Source of the DNA: Gnetum montanum
Taxonomy: Eukaryota; Streptophyta; Gnetopsida; Gnetales; Gnetaceae
Reading direction: 5' to 3'
DNA: 25,264 nucleotides
Assembly: GCA_015680685.1 (NCBI GenBank)
Contig: MNCI01006881.1
Location: forward strand, 199,058-224,321
The notes under the pieces were generated by a model, which did no database searches, had not been told where the DNA came from, and saw nothing but the letters and a program-made list of their open reading frames with translations. A program made the position numbers and the translations under genes. Each line of letters opens with the position of its first letter. Position 1 is the stretch's first letter. Of this stretch, positions 1 through 7,998 are shown one piece after another.

Positions 1-454
1 AAGGGGTTGCGTAATGAGATGGTCAAGCTTCGCGAGAAGCTTGAGTCCCGCTTCAACGTGCACCATGCCTTTTTCATAGCCGTCCTCCGGCGGTTTGCTG
101 AGTATCTGGTCGTTCAAAGGAATGGGGCCTGGGTAGAGCAAGACCGAGACCAACTATCCAAACCTTGGATTGCCCACATCCTTAGCACTACCCGTGGGCA
201 GGATCCGCCAGAAGGAATCGGAGAGTCGATGTCAGTGACAACTAAGGGCATGACGGCACCCTGAGTGCGAGGTCTCGACAGTGTAGGTGGGATAATGCCT
301 ACCTATACCGGCGATGCCTCGCGGGGGAAGCGCTTGGCGGAGGAAATCGTGGAGCCTGCAGCTAGATGAAAGAGGCTCCGTCTGGCTGAGGCCCCTGGAG
401 GCGAGGCAGGCCACACCGTTGGGCTCACGGTGCAATGGACTAAGCCTCCGCCTG

Positions 455-534
455 GTAAGTGTAAATAGTCTGTATACGCAATGTTTTATTTAGATCAGCT
501 GCAATTATGTTCTAGCGCATGGGAATGTAAGCAG
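455..534 (+). other. Predicted intron 1 of the convergent gene
   Basis: The donor is GTAAGT at 455-460. The acceptor AG is at 533-534. An alternative AG at 545-546 keeps the same phase, so either is possible. Phase 1. The acceptor has a weak pyrimidine tract, which makes this the least certain of the four introns. Confidence 0.5.
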
Positions 535-810
535 CAAAGACGACAGGTCGATTGACCCCTGAGACAGGGGCAATGGTACTAAGCCGTGGGGAGGGGACCT
601 CAATTTTGGAAGAAGAGGCCCCAGCTATTAGTACACGCCGTGCGCAGGCTTCAGCGCGTAGGATAGCCCCAGCTGCTAGTGGGAGCTGCGTACAGACTGG
701 GGTGTGTGAGGAGGCCCCAGCTACTGGAACCAGTGACGCACAGACTTCGGCGCGTGAAAGGGAAAGAAACACGGAGGATGCTGATGAAGTCGCTACTGGC
801 ACCGGTAGAG

Positions 811-880
811 GTAATGAGTGCGTTAGCGTATTGTGAAAGAATCTGTAAATAGGTAATGTCTAACCTAATTTACGCTATAG
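811..880 (+). other. Predicted intron 2 of the convergent gene
   Basis: The donor is GTAATG at 811 and the acceptor is TATAG ending at 880, after a T/A-rich stretch. It joins two open frames in phase 1 and removes the stop codons that would otherwise separate them. Confidence 0.6.
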
Positions 881-1009
881 GGGAAGGAGACGCCTCAAAG
901 TCCGTTGCTGTTAACGAAATGTGGAGAGACTTCCCCGATAAGTTTGCCTTCATGGAAGGCGTTATCAACGACATGATCGAGCGTCTGGAACGCATCGAAC
1001 TTGGCGCTG

Positions 1010-1083
1010 GTAAGTTAATCGAAGTGACTGCGTAATGTCTTGGTGATAATATGTCATCTGTCTTGATGCTTGTTTTTTGCCAG
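1010..1083 (+). other. Predicted intron 3 of the convergent gene
   Basis: The donor GTAAGT starts at 1010. The acceptor is preceded by a run of T residues and TTTGCCAG ends at 1083. Phase 1. The short upstream exon (881-1009) has no start of its own but is fully open in the joined frame. Only the TGA at 1095 follows the junction. Confidence 0.65.
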
Positions 1084-1901
1084 GAGCTTACCTCTGATGG
1101 GATCCCGCGGAGCCCATTGATCTGGGCACAGCGGAGCCCCCACCTGATGGGGCAGTCGTGCCACGCCACATTTATGAGGAACTACGTAAATGTGCATTAC
1201 GCTTGACACGCTCCGCATGGGAAAGCAGATACGTGAATGAAAACCTATGGAAGAAGTTGCAGCGGTCAGAAGAGAGGGTTGAGTCCTTGACTAAGGAAGT
1301 CGAGGACTTGAGGGTGCGGTACGAGTTCCTACAGGCTCGAGTGACAGGGGACGAAGTCTGGCGTACTGCTGTTATTGATCACTCCCGCTATTGGACAGCG
1401 ATCAAGAATAACGTACAGACTAGTCGAACGTTAGTAGAGCAAAGGATGCAAATAGAGCTCCTTGCTCAGAAAAGTCGAGACTGGAGGGACTACTGCGTAT
1501 GCATGCAAGAATGGGGACAGAAAGAGAAGGACCACAAGCATGTGTACAAAAGGGAAAGCGCCACCTATAGAAAACTCTACCGCGATTCCGCTGTTAAAGC
1601 TCGATCTTTGGAGGTCTTTGTGGACACCATCGGAGCGTCCGAAGCTTTCAAGAAGTTTGAGGAACAGGTGACCGTAACTGCATCTCCAGAGAGAACAATG
1701 GTCTTCCCTGGGAATCAAGCTTCAATTCCTACTTTCTTCCCAGATCCGCCCTCTTGGATTAGCATGGAGAAAGGGAAGGTGAAAGCTAGGACAGCTTCGG
1801 GCGAGGATGTGTGGCAAGACCTAACAGAGGACGAAATCATGCAGCGTCTGTGGGCCGGCTTGGACAAACTTCCCTTTGCTGTGGAAGCGGGACCGTCGCG
1901 A

Positions 1902-1980
1902 GTAAGTTTACTCATGACTTAGCCGGCAAATTCCTGACTAGCATTGTTTATTCTAATTATTTTTATGTTCTTTGGCCTAG
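1902..1980 (+). other. Predicted intron 4 of the convergent gene
   Basis: The donor GTAAGT at 1902 is followed by an in-frame TAG at 1920-1922, which retention would expose. The acceptor GGCCTAG ends at 1980 after a T-rich stretch. Phase 0. The spliced frame stays open for 71 more codons to TAA. Confidence 0.65.
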
Positions 1981-2196
1981 ATACCGGAAGGAGGTAGAGA
2001 AGGTACGCCAGCGGAAGTGGAACGAAGTGATGAAGGGCATCCTCCTATGAAGCCAATGCCAGAACGAGAGCCTCATGAGGGGGCAATCTTTGAAGGGGTC
2101 ATTCCCAGAAATGATGGCCCACTAGAGGACAACCTTTTGGGAATGGATCCAGAGTTGAAGGACACTGGTGACAGTGGCAGCAGGGGAAATGCCTAA

Positions 2197-2672
2197 TTTT
2201 GTTAATGTTGGTGTAATATCATGTCTCAAATGACTTGCAAATGTTATAAAACTTGATTGAATGTTAAGTGCTTATCATTTGTTTTTTTTTTTGTTTATAA
2301 ATGTAATGGTAATGGAGCATAGGTCTTAGTTTAAGGCCGTTGCGGGCCAAGAGCGTAAGAGATAAATAGTTTAAGGCCGTTGCGGGCCAAGAGCGTAAGA
2401 GATAAATAGTTTAAGGCCGTTGCGGGCCAAGAGCGTAAAAATAACTAGTTTAAGGCCATTGCGGGCCAAGAGCGTAAGAGATAACTTGCGTAAATGTAAT
2501 CCGGGATAAATGCGTAAAGGAATGAGCACAGCTAACACGCAAGAAAATAACAAGCGTAAACGCAGATAAAACAGACGTAGCGTAAAAATGTATTGAAAAT
2601 AAACAAAAAAGCTGCCAAACGGGGAGTACGCTAAGTTACACGTGAATAGTGCTATACGCAGATGATCATTGT
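2197..2672. other. Intergenic zone between two convergent 3' ends
   Basis: This gap separates the 3' end of the plus-strand gene from the stop of gag-pro. It holds a T11 tract at 2282-2292, four 40-bp repeats (2327-2485), and then a spaced series of GCGTAA hexamers to about 2590. An AATAAA lies near 2597 on the plus strand. No open frame of interest is present. In a full Tat element pol would follow protease here, so the gap probably marks its loss. Confidence 0.6.
2327..2485. repeat. Four tandem copies of a 40-bp unit
   Basis: Copies run 2327-2366, 2367-2406, 2407-2445 and 2446-2485. The first two are identical. The third differs after the GAGCGTAA block and is 39 bp; the fourth has one GCCGTT to GCCATT change. 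Each unit has a GGCC...GGGCC inverted pair and a GAGCGTAA block. Tandem repeats in the region after the coding part are known from Tat/Ogre elements and have been proposed as a source of plant satellites. Confidence 0.95.
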
Positions 2673-2909
2673 TCAGTCGTCGATACGCAATTGTTTCTTA
2701 ATGGCCTTCACGTTGAGCGCTGCGTAAGGGCGAGGAGGTTTGGGGTTTGACTCCTCTACGCTGTCATCCGGAAATGGCAGGTCGGCCCAGGCGAGACCAT
2801 TGTCTCCATTGTTTTTGTTGTTCTCTTGTTCAAGGGCTTGGAGATGGGACTGATCGTCAGCCGTTTCGATCTCCGAACCTTGTTCTTCTTCGATATTGTT
2901 AACGGTCCT

Positions 2910-3190
2910 GGGGGTGACCTCGTCGCCGCGTATGACAACCTCCCCTCCGGCGTAGGGCAGGTGTATCTCCTGATGGATCGGTGACGAGACCGCCCTCAGC
3001 TGGGCTAACCATGACCTCCCTAAGATCAGGTTGAAGCCGGGTATCTCCTCAACGACTAAGAACGTGGCTTCCGTTGGGAATTGATTCCCCGCCACAAACT
3101 TAATACGCACCGTCCCCTTGACNATGAACATGGGCTCAGTCGTTACTTGACCTTTCTCCGGATCATCTTTAACAGACTCATCCAGAAAGG
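2910..3190 (-). other. Protease remnant of element A, catalytic segment missing
   Basis: The C-terminal half of a retroviral-type aspartic protease is clear: FLVVEEIPGFNLILGRSWL followed by an AVSSPIHQ segment. The SLTF-D segment that normally precedes the active site is also present. The D-[NST]-G-S block expected between them is absent, although the frame is intact. An ambiguous base (n) sits at 3123 within this segment. I read this as an in-frame deletion of the active site. Confidence 0.7.
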
Positions 3191-4103
3191 TCAACGAGGC
3201 AGGCTTAGGTGTTTCAGCTTCAGGAGGAAACATGATAGCGTGTATCGCTTCCTCTTCCGCCGGCAAGCTAGCATCCACTGATATGGACGTCAACATGCGT
3301 ACCATAGCCTCGCGGTGTTCTCGAGAAGTCATCAAGAGATCGTACAAGCTCAGCGTTGTATTCTTCTGGTTGAGAGCTTGTTTGACCTGCCTGAACGCAT
3401 CAAGGAGGTCCTTCTCTCGGCAGGGTGATTTATCCCCCTTATCTTCCTCCATTCGGCCCAAGAGACGGATCTCTTGAGGAAGAGCGGTGTCAGCAGAGGG
3501 GTTGTTCTTCTTCCTACCAAGAGAAGGTGGCTGCGTTTCCATGCCTTTGGCATGCTTCTGAGGCATAGACATAGGCGCGGAGGCCAACGGCCTAGGCTTA
3601 GGGAAGCCGAGCGTAGAGTTGTCTTTTGCTGCGTTAACTGTCGTGTTCTCCTCCTTATGCCGAGGAGGCGATGACTGATAGTTCTGGCTGGAGGTCTGCC
3701 CCTGTGTGAGAGGAGCAGCCTGTGGTTTTGGCACCCTAATGATGAAGGGCGCTCTCGGTGTGGGCGCAGCCGGAGCCGTGGCTTGGGTAGTAGCGTGTGA
3801 CTGAGGCCATACCTGAGAGGGCGCTCGTATGATGAACGGTGGCCATGAGACCCCAGTCACTGCCGAAGAAGTAGTAAGCCCCTTTGCTGAGCTAGCGGGC
3901 ACATGCAAAACGAAGGATTGTTTTGGCGGCACCTTACGCTCACGGTCCGTACTTACCACAGTGATTGTATAAGGATCATAATTTGCATTTAACGGATCCT
4001 TATATACATGCAATGTTTGGTTTTCTGGACGCGTAGGGTTACTACTGTCTAGTTTGAGATGACCTTTGTCGATCATGCGTTGAATATCGTCCTTCAATGC
4101 CCA

Positions 4104-4145
4104 GCAGTAATCCGTGTCGTGACCACACATCTGGTGGTAGTCACA
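4104..4145 (-). other. Zinc knuckle of element A, CHHC variant
   Basis: The residues are C-DY-H-QMCG-H-DTDY-C, spaced exactly like CX2CX4HX4C but with His at the second ligand. A nearby Cys (in QMCG) is out of register. Gag knuckles bind the element RNA. A C-to-H swap at that ligand is common in Tat-like Gag, as I recall, so it need not be damage. Confidence 0.75.
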
Positions 4146-4616
4146 GAAACGATCCAGCCTGAAAGATCTCGGAACTGCCGGCTCGTTAGGCAGAGCTAAA
4201 GAGGGGTCCTTCAGCAATTCACAGTGATGCCTATGACACTTCAGGGCCTCCTCGGACACCTTCTTAGTTTGAATGTGTCCTGCCGCTAACAGTTGTTTTA
4301 GTAGTTCAGAATGTTTCAAGGGTAAAGCCGCGTATTTTGAACGATCTTTACGCTCAAAATTCAGCTTCGGCTGGGGGGCCTGTTCAGGGGCAGCCGTGGC
4401 CTGGCTGGTGCCAGCATCAGCCGTGGCCTCAGGCGGTGCTGTTGCTGGAGCTTTCTTGCTCTTATTCTTCGCATTCTCAGTCAGCGCAGCTATAGTAGTT
4501 GTTGCTGCCTTGCCCTTGTCCTTGGCTTTGTTATGCGTGTTCTTGTAAGTGATATATGCCGGGTCTTTGCTGGCCTCCGCAACATCTTGGATGCCCCGGA
4601 CCTAAGCGAAGGCCTA

Positions 4617-5075
4617 ACATATGTCGCCAGGGGAAAGGTAATACAGCTTAGACTTAATAAAGTCATTGACTGCTCCCTTGAATATAGCCAGTAGATGGGA
4701 GTCCGCGATCGGGTCGCGGATCTCATTCAAGGTAGCATTCCAACGCTGTATGAACTTTTCGACTGGCTCGAGCGGGTCTTGTTTCACCCCCATAAGCTGT
4801 TCCAACGTGACTTTCAGCTTCATGTTGTATTTGAATCGGGTTACAAATTGAGTCAGCAGCTCTTCCAAGGTTGCAATGGAAGAGCGTGGGCGAGCTCTAT
4901 ACCAGTCTAAAGCCTTCCCTGTTAGCGACATCGCGAAGACTCGGACTAAGGTATGCGGCCACTGTTGCAACAACAAAGATTCGGACCTAAAGGTGGCCAA
5001 ATGGGTGTTGGGATCCCCCTCCCCATTATACTTGGTAAAATGCGGGAGAGACATCCCTAGAGGCAACGACAGCAT
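4617..5075 (-). other. Retrotrans_gag core domain of element A
   Basis: The segment has the usual order of the plant retrotransposon gag domain: HFTKYNGEGDPNTHLATF, then SLTGKALDWYRARP, then a TLEELLTQFVTRF block, a KVTLEQLMGVKQ block, and a final FKGAVNDF. It lies between the TAG codons at 5103 and 4614 and is otherwise undamaged. It assembles the particle shell in active elements. Confidence 0.92.
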
Positions 5076-6311
5076 GGGGATCGCTGGATTGATCGGATCA
5101 TCCTAATAGAAATCCATGATCTGAATGGCATCAGACCCAGCGGTCTGGAGGCGTCGCACCTCCTCGGTAAGCATCTGGATAAGCTGGAACGCTTGATCTA
5201 GACCTGTTAAGGGAGGTGTTTGTGCAGCAAGGACAGGAGCAGGAGGTTGGAGTGGAAGGGCGGCTCTAGAAAACTAAAATGTAGGAGGTGGTTGGCTAAC
5301 CGCTGGTGGAGCAGGTATTCCTACAAGTTGGGGAGCCTGCGAAGGCCTCCATCCACCAGTCTGAGACGAGAAGTTAACTCCCACCTACTGCGCAGGATAA
5401 TGGTAAGTATATCGAGGAAGCACCTGCAAAAATTGTGCCGCAGGTGTAACCGAAGGCTGTGCATCGTAAACCGCAGGTGGATATTGTTGCGCAGCCGGAT
5501 CGGTCCACTGACTTGCTGCAGGGTATTGAACAAAGGTTTGTTGTGGTACGGTTACAGCATGTTGCTGAGTCGGCGGGGGCAGAAATCTTTGCACTGAGCG
5601 GGTTGTCGGTACAGTGTGAGCCTGTACCTGAGGGATGAACTGAGGCGCCGTGGTCGCTGGGATCACCGCCGGGATGCCGAGTGCATGGTGGGATGGACCC
5701 ACCCCTGCGTCATGGCGCAGTTGTTGTGTTTGCCACCCAGACGGCTGCGCCTGGGCTAGCGGGAAGCCAGAAAGTTGTGCCTGCACCGTTGCAGCTGGGT
5801 TAAGAGAGGCTACCTCTCCGTCAAAAGGAAACAACGGATCTTCTTGCGTGTGGAGCGGCAGAGTATGGAACGAATGTTCCAACATGTCCGCGAATTTATC
5901 CTCTACCTCTTCCTCACGCTGGGGTTCCGCCACAGGTTGTGAAGCCTGGCCTCTGGCCATGACCAACTGTGCCATAATTTCATGTTGGTGCTCGGTCAAG
6001 GGGATTATGTCATAGGCCGTTGGCTTGAAATCATGACCCCCTCGATGGAGCGCTTCAAAGTTTCGCTTTGCCTCCCACTCGGCTCGGCTAAGAGCCAGCC
6101 TCACCTAGATCTTAACACATATAAAATTGTATTCTTCAGGGGTTATGGCCCGAAAGATAAGCTCTTTTCCCTGAAGCCTCAATGATCGGCGCAACGGTCC
6201 CTGGGGTCCCGTCGCACCAGGAGCTGGTCCTGTGGCAACCGTAGGATTCACAGGCGTAACACCCAGATCGAGGGTAACCATGGCAGTTGTGTTTGAGTGA
6301 AAAGAATCCAT

Positions 6312-6587
6312 TGATCAATGAAGTGAAAAGTGACTGATAATCGGATCTAAAAGTGAATGGCTAGCAACAAATCAGATCTAAAGTGAATGGCTGGCAACAA
6401 ATGTACAAAAGGCTTTCTACCCTGTAGGATTTCAAAGAAATCGTCCTTGCGACTGATCTATACCATGCGATTAGCCGTAGACTTTCCTAGAGGTATCACA
6501 TCTATGGTTTAGGGTATGGATCTCTAACAGGGTTACCCGAAATATTTGGATCGGAGCTTGAAGGCCCTCCTTCTAGCACCAGAAAAC
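6312..6587 (-). other. Leader between LTR and gag of element A
   Basis: No coding potential is visible. The start codon lies in a perfect 12-bp palindrome (6309-6320, CATTGATCAATG). A 31-bp direct duplication occupies 6340-6400. Near 6561-6579 the minus strand reads TGGTGCTAGAAGGAGGGCC just inside the proposed LTR end, the place for a primer-binding site, but I cannot match it to a plant tRNA from memory. Confidence 0.45.
6340..6400. repeat. Tandem duplication of about 31 bp in the leader
   Basis: Copies at 6340-6370 and 6371-6400 share the core GATCTAAA, GTGAATGGCT and GCAACAA, with three differences, one of them a one-base length change. Confidence 0.85.
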
Positions 6588-7301
6588 TGTAACGACAGAA
6601 AACGTCGACAGCTGGAAATACCGACCGATATTCTGGCGTACACAGTTTTAACCACGGATCCGCCCGAGGGCTGAGCTGGAAAAACGAATCCGCGGCACCC
6701 TGAACGGTCTTGTCGATCAGACAGGGACTTACGAGTCAGTAAAAGAATGCAAAGTGCGTAAAAGAGAGCGATCTGATTCGAGGGACCGTAAAGCAAAGGG
6801 AAAAACGATGCAATCGGATTGCAACGGCGAAAATGCTGAACGCGATGAAAGGAGGCTGGCAAAGAGAAACACGTAGCTTCAAGATCTGCGCTTTGACTTA
6901 CAGATGTATATTTCGTATGAGAAATTACACCGGGGAATCCCCGATTACAGGATGTGAAACAAGCACAGAACAACAAGCAAAATGGTTTAAACAGAAGTCC
7001 GATCTACCTCGTGGGCTAAGCTGAGATGCAAGGCGGGCCAAGCTTTGACGTCTATCGATCAACTGTTTCTGATTGATAGAGTCCTTTCAGCAGAAAGATT
7101 GCTCCTGTCACCGGTACTCAATCTGAACTGTACTCTGCTTCAGCTGTAAGATGATGAGGTCCACGATTGCCAAAGCGCTGTTTCTCTGTATCTCTACTCC
7201 AAAGTGCTAAATACTCTAGTGCTCAGAAATATGCTATTTGCTTCTCTGATTTTGTCAACCTGAATTTTTGCCAACCCCCTGTATTTTTGGTCAACTAAGG
7301 C

Positions 7302-7309
7302 ATTTATAG
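7302..7309 (-). promoter_or_regulatory. TATA box of element A promoter
   Basis: The minus strand reads CCTATAAATGCC here. Transcription would start about 30 bases further left (near 7270-7275) and read toward gag. A TATAAAT element in a GC-balanced context, inside the proposed LTR and upstream of gag, fits an LTR core promoter. Confidence 0.65.
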
Positions 7310-7403
7310 GCTGCAACGCTTCCTGGAAAGGTGCAACCCTGATGATGTGGGTCCTGGATATTGCCGGCCTTGCTGGCATGATCTTTTAAGTCAGACTGTG
7401 ACT

Positions 7404-7435
7404 ACGCACAACACGCTTGTTTGCGTGTTGTGCGT
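7404..7435. repeat. Perfect 13-bp inverted repeat in U3
   Basis: The left arm is 7404-7416 (ACGCACAACACGC), with a 6-base loop, and the right arm is 7423-7435. All 13 pairs are Watson-Crick. It lies upstream of the TATA box in the element's own direction. Confidence 0.9.
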
Positions 7436-7485
7436 GTAAGAAATAGGCACATGCTGAGCGTGCTTTAATTGTTTTCAGGCTGTAT

Positions 7486-7517
7486 CACTCATTCGCATTG
7501 CATTGCGTGTATGAGTG
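7486..7517. repeat. Inverted repeat with CACTCAT/ATGAGTG arms
   Basis: The arms 7486-7492 and 7511-7517 pair perfectly. The interior also holds CGCA/TGCG partial pairing. It belongs to the same palindrome-rich U3 stretch. Confidence 0.75.
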
Positions 7518-7550
7518 TACTGATGTAAAAACAATGAGCTCAAGATTGTT

Positions 7551-7911
7551 TTACGCTCACCACGTAGCTGTGCGTGGCAAAGCGTAAATGTAACGTACGC
7601 TCACTACGCAGGTGCACGTGGTGAAGCGTAAACACAGTATAACTTACGTTCACTAAGCAACTGCGCGTGATGAAGCGTAAATAATGCGTAACTTACGCTT
7701 ACCACGCAGCTGCGCGTGATGAAGCGTAACGCGCGTGCAACTTGAATTATGACCCACGCACTGGTACGCACAGCCGCGTAACGAGCGTAAAGGCCATGTA
7801 TTTATGCGCCGCAAGCAAAAAATGCGAATCTGTCGTGCCTCTCTAGATTCTGCCTTCAACTGTCTTGGAGCTTATTACGCTCATTACGATGTCGTGCGTG
7901 ATAGAGCGTAA
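7551..7911. repeat. Five imperfect palindromes, each exactly 37 bp
   Basis: Units lie at 7551-7587, 7595-7631, 7644-7680, 7693-7729 and 7875-7911. Each starts TTACG(C/T)T or GTACGCT and ends AGCGTAA; the outer arms are complementary. Central bases vary, but a CGTG-type inner arm recurs, and the fourth unit centres on the palindrome CGCAGCTGCG. Spacing between the first four starts is 44, 49 and 49 bp. The fifth is separated by about 145 bp that carries two further GCGTAA copies. Confidence 0.9.
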
Positions 7912-7950
7912 ACTTGTCCTTAAATAAATTTGAGGCGCGTTCTCGCTTGA

Positions 7951-7983
7951 ATTACGAATCTTCGCCTGAGGCCGACTCGTAAT
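7951..7983. repeat. Inverted repeat at the outer end of the proposed LTR
   Basis: The arms ATTACGA (7951-7957) and TCGTAAT (7977-7983) pair perfectly over a 19-base loop. It is the last palindrome before the switch to AT-rich DNA. Confidence 0.8.
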
Positions 7984-7998
7984 TTTCACGGTGTTTCA

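Larger units (their letters stand above)
1..2196 (+). pseudogene. Convergent multi-exon accessory gene of element A, coiled-coil rich, 5' end outside window
   Basis: Five exons join in one frame: 1-454, 535-810, 881-1009, 1084-1901 and 1981-2196, giving 631 codons including the TAA at 2194-2196. Each junction has GT/AG ends, and the phases agree (1, 1, 1, 0). Three of the four donors read GTAAGT; the second is GTAATG. The frame is open at the left edge, so the start lies upstream. Three in-frame TGA codons (262-264, 367-369, 1095-1097) break it; each is one C-to-T change from CGA. Exon 2 is Ala/Thr/Glu-rich and low in complexity. Exon 4 (about 270 residues) is highly charged with heptad-like stretches (WKKLQRSEERVESLTKEVED), suggesting a coiled coil. 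A basic KRLRL run follows the second TGA. The C-terminal exon is acidic. I do not recognise the family. Its position opposite gag is like the antisense gene known from some Tat elements such as Grande. Confidence 0.68.
2673..6311 (-). pseudogene. gag-pro: gag-pro polyprotein of element A, one frame with six TAG interruptions
   Basis: One uninterrupted reading phase runs from ATG at 6309-6311 to TGA at 2673-2675, 1213 codons in all. Six TAG codons cut it: 6105-6107, 5385-5387, 5274-5276, 5103-5105, 4614-4616 and 4602-4604. Each is one transition from CAG. In polyprotein numbering, residues about 70-400 are Pro/Gln/Ala-rich, the gag core is at about 413-565, a Lys/Ala-rich linker follows, the zinc knuckle is at 723-736, and the protease C-terminal half is at about 1060-1130. 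The acidic C-terminus ends without joining RT. Over 1000 residues is long for a plant gag-pro. Its role would be particle formation. The M at 6311 is the first in-frame ATG; a later one in the same frame is also possible. Confidence 0.85.
1..7998 (-). mobile_element. Element A: non-autonomous Tat/Ogre-like Ty3/gypsy element, left end outside window
   Basis: On the minus strand I read, in order: an LTR with a TATA box (right side), a leader, and a long gag-pro frame. A convergent plus-strand gene and the missing left LTR complete the layout. The gag core, the knuckle followed by a GHL-type segment, and the protease C-terminus match the Tat/Ogre branch of plant Ty3/gypsy elements as I know it. 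No RT, RNase H or integrase motif occurs between gag-pro and the convergent gene, so the copy could not move without help from a relative. Some Tat-lineage elements carry an extra antisense gene and tandem repeats after pol; this layout resembles that with pol removed. The right limit, 7998, rests on a composition change and a possible CA end only; no target-site duplication could be checked because the other LTR is absent. Confidence 0.72.
6588..7998 (-). repeat. Proposed 5' LTR of element A
   Basis: The limits are inferred: a TGTAAC start (plus view) beside the leader, and a possible GTTTCA end where GC-rich sequence changes to AT-rich at about 7998. A TATA box in the right orientation lies inside (7302-7309), placing U3 to its right (7310-7998) and R/U5 to its left. 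U3 is filled with palindromes. The partner LTR is outside the window, so the boundaries are unproven. Confidence 0.5.

Noticed and set aside
262-264. End of a separate short gene at the first TGA
   Set aside because: The frame stays open after this TGA for 34 codons, and again after the next TGA to a good splice donor, so it is better read as a nonsense change within a longer exon.
2371-2553. Open frame of 60 codons with repeated LLARNGLK motif, minus strand
   Set aside because: The repetition comes from the 40-bp DNA repeat; it is a by-product of that array.
3081-3674. Several plus-strand open frames opposite gag-pro
   Set aside because: They are antisense shadows of the well-supported minus-strand gag-pro frame.
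6561-6579. Primer-binding site of element A
   Set aside because: The minus strand begins TGG at a suitable place, but I could not match it to any plant tRNA 3' end from memory, so it is not called as a separate feature.
6533-6976. Open frame of 147 codons on the minus strand
   Set aside because: It lies across the proposed LTR end and leader, has no recognisable domain, and is best explained by GC-rich untranslated sequence.
7551-7911. CRISPR-like array of spaced short repeats
   Set aside because: The units are palindromes with variable centres, spacers are 7-13 bp, and the context is a plant LTR. No cas gene or bacterial signal is present.
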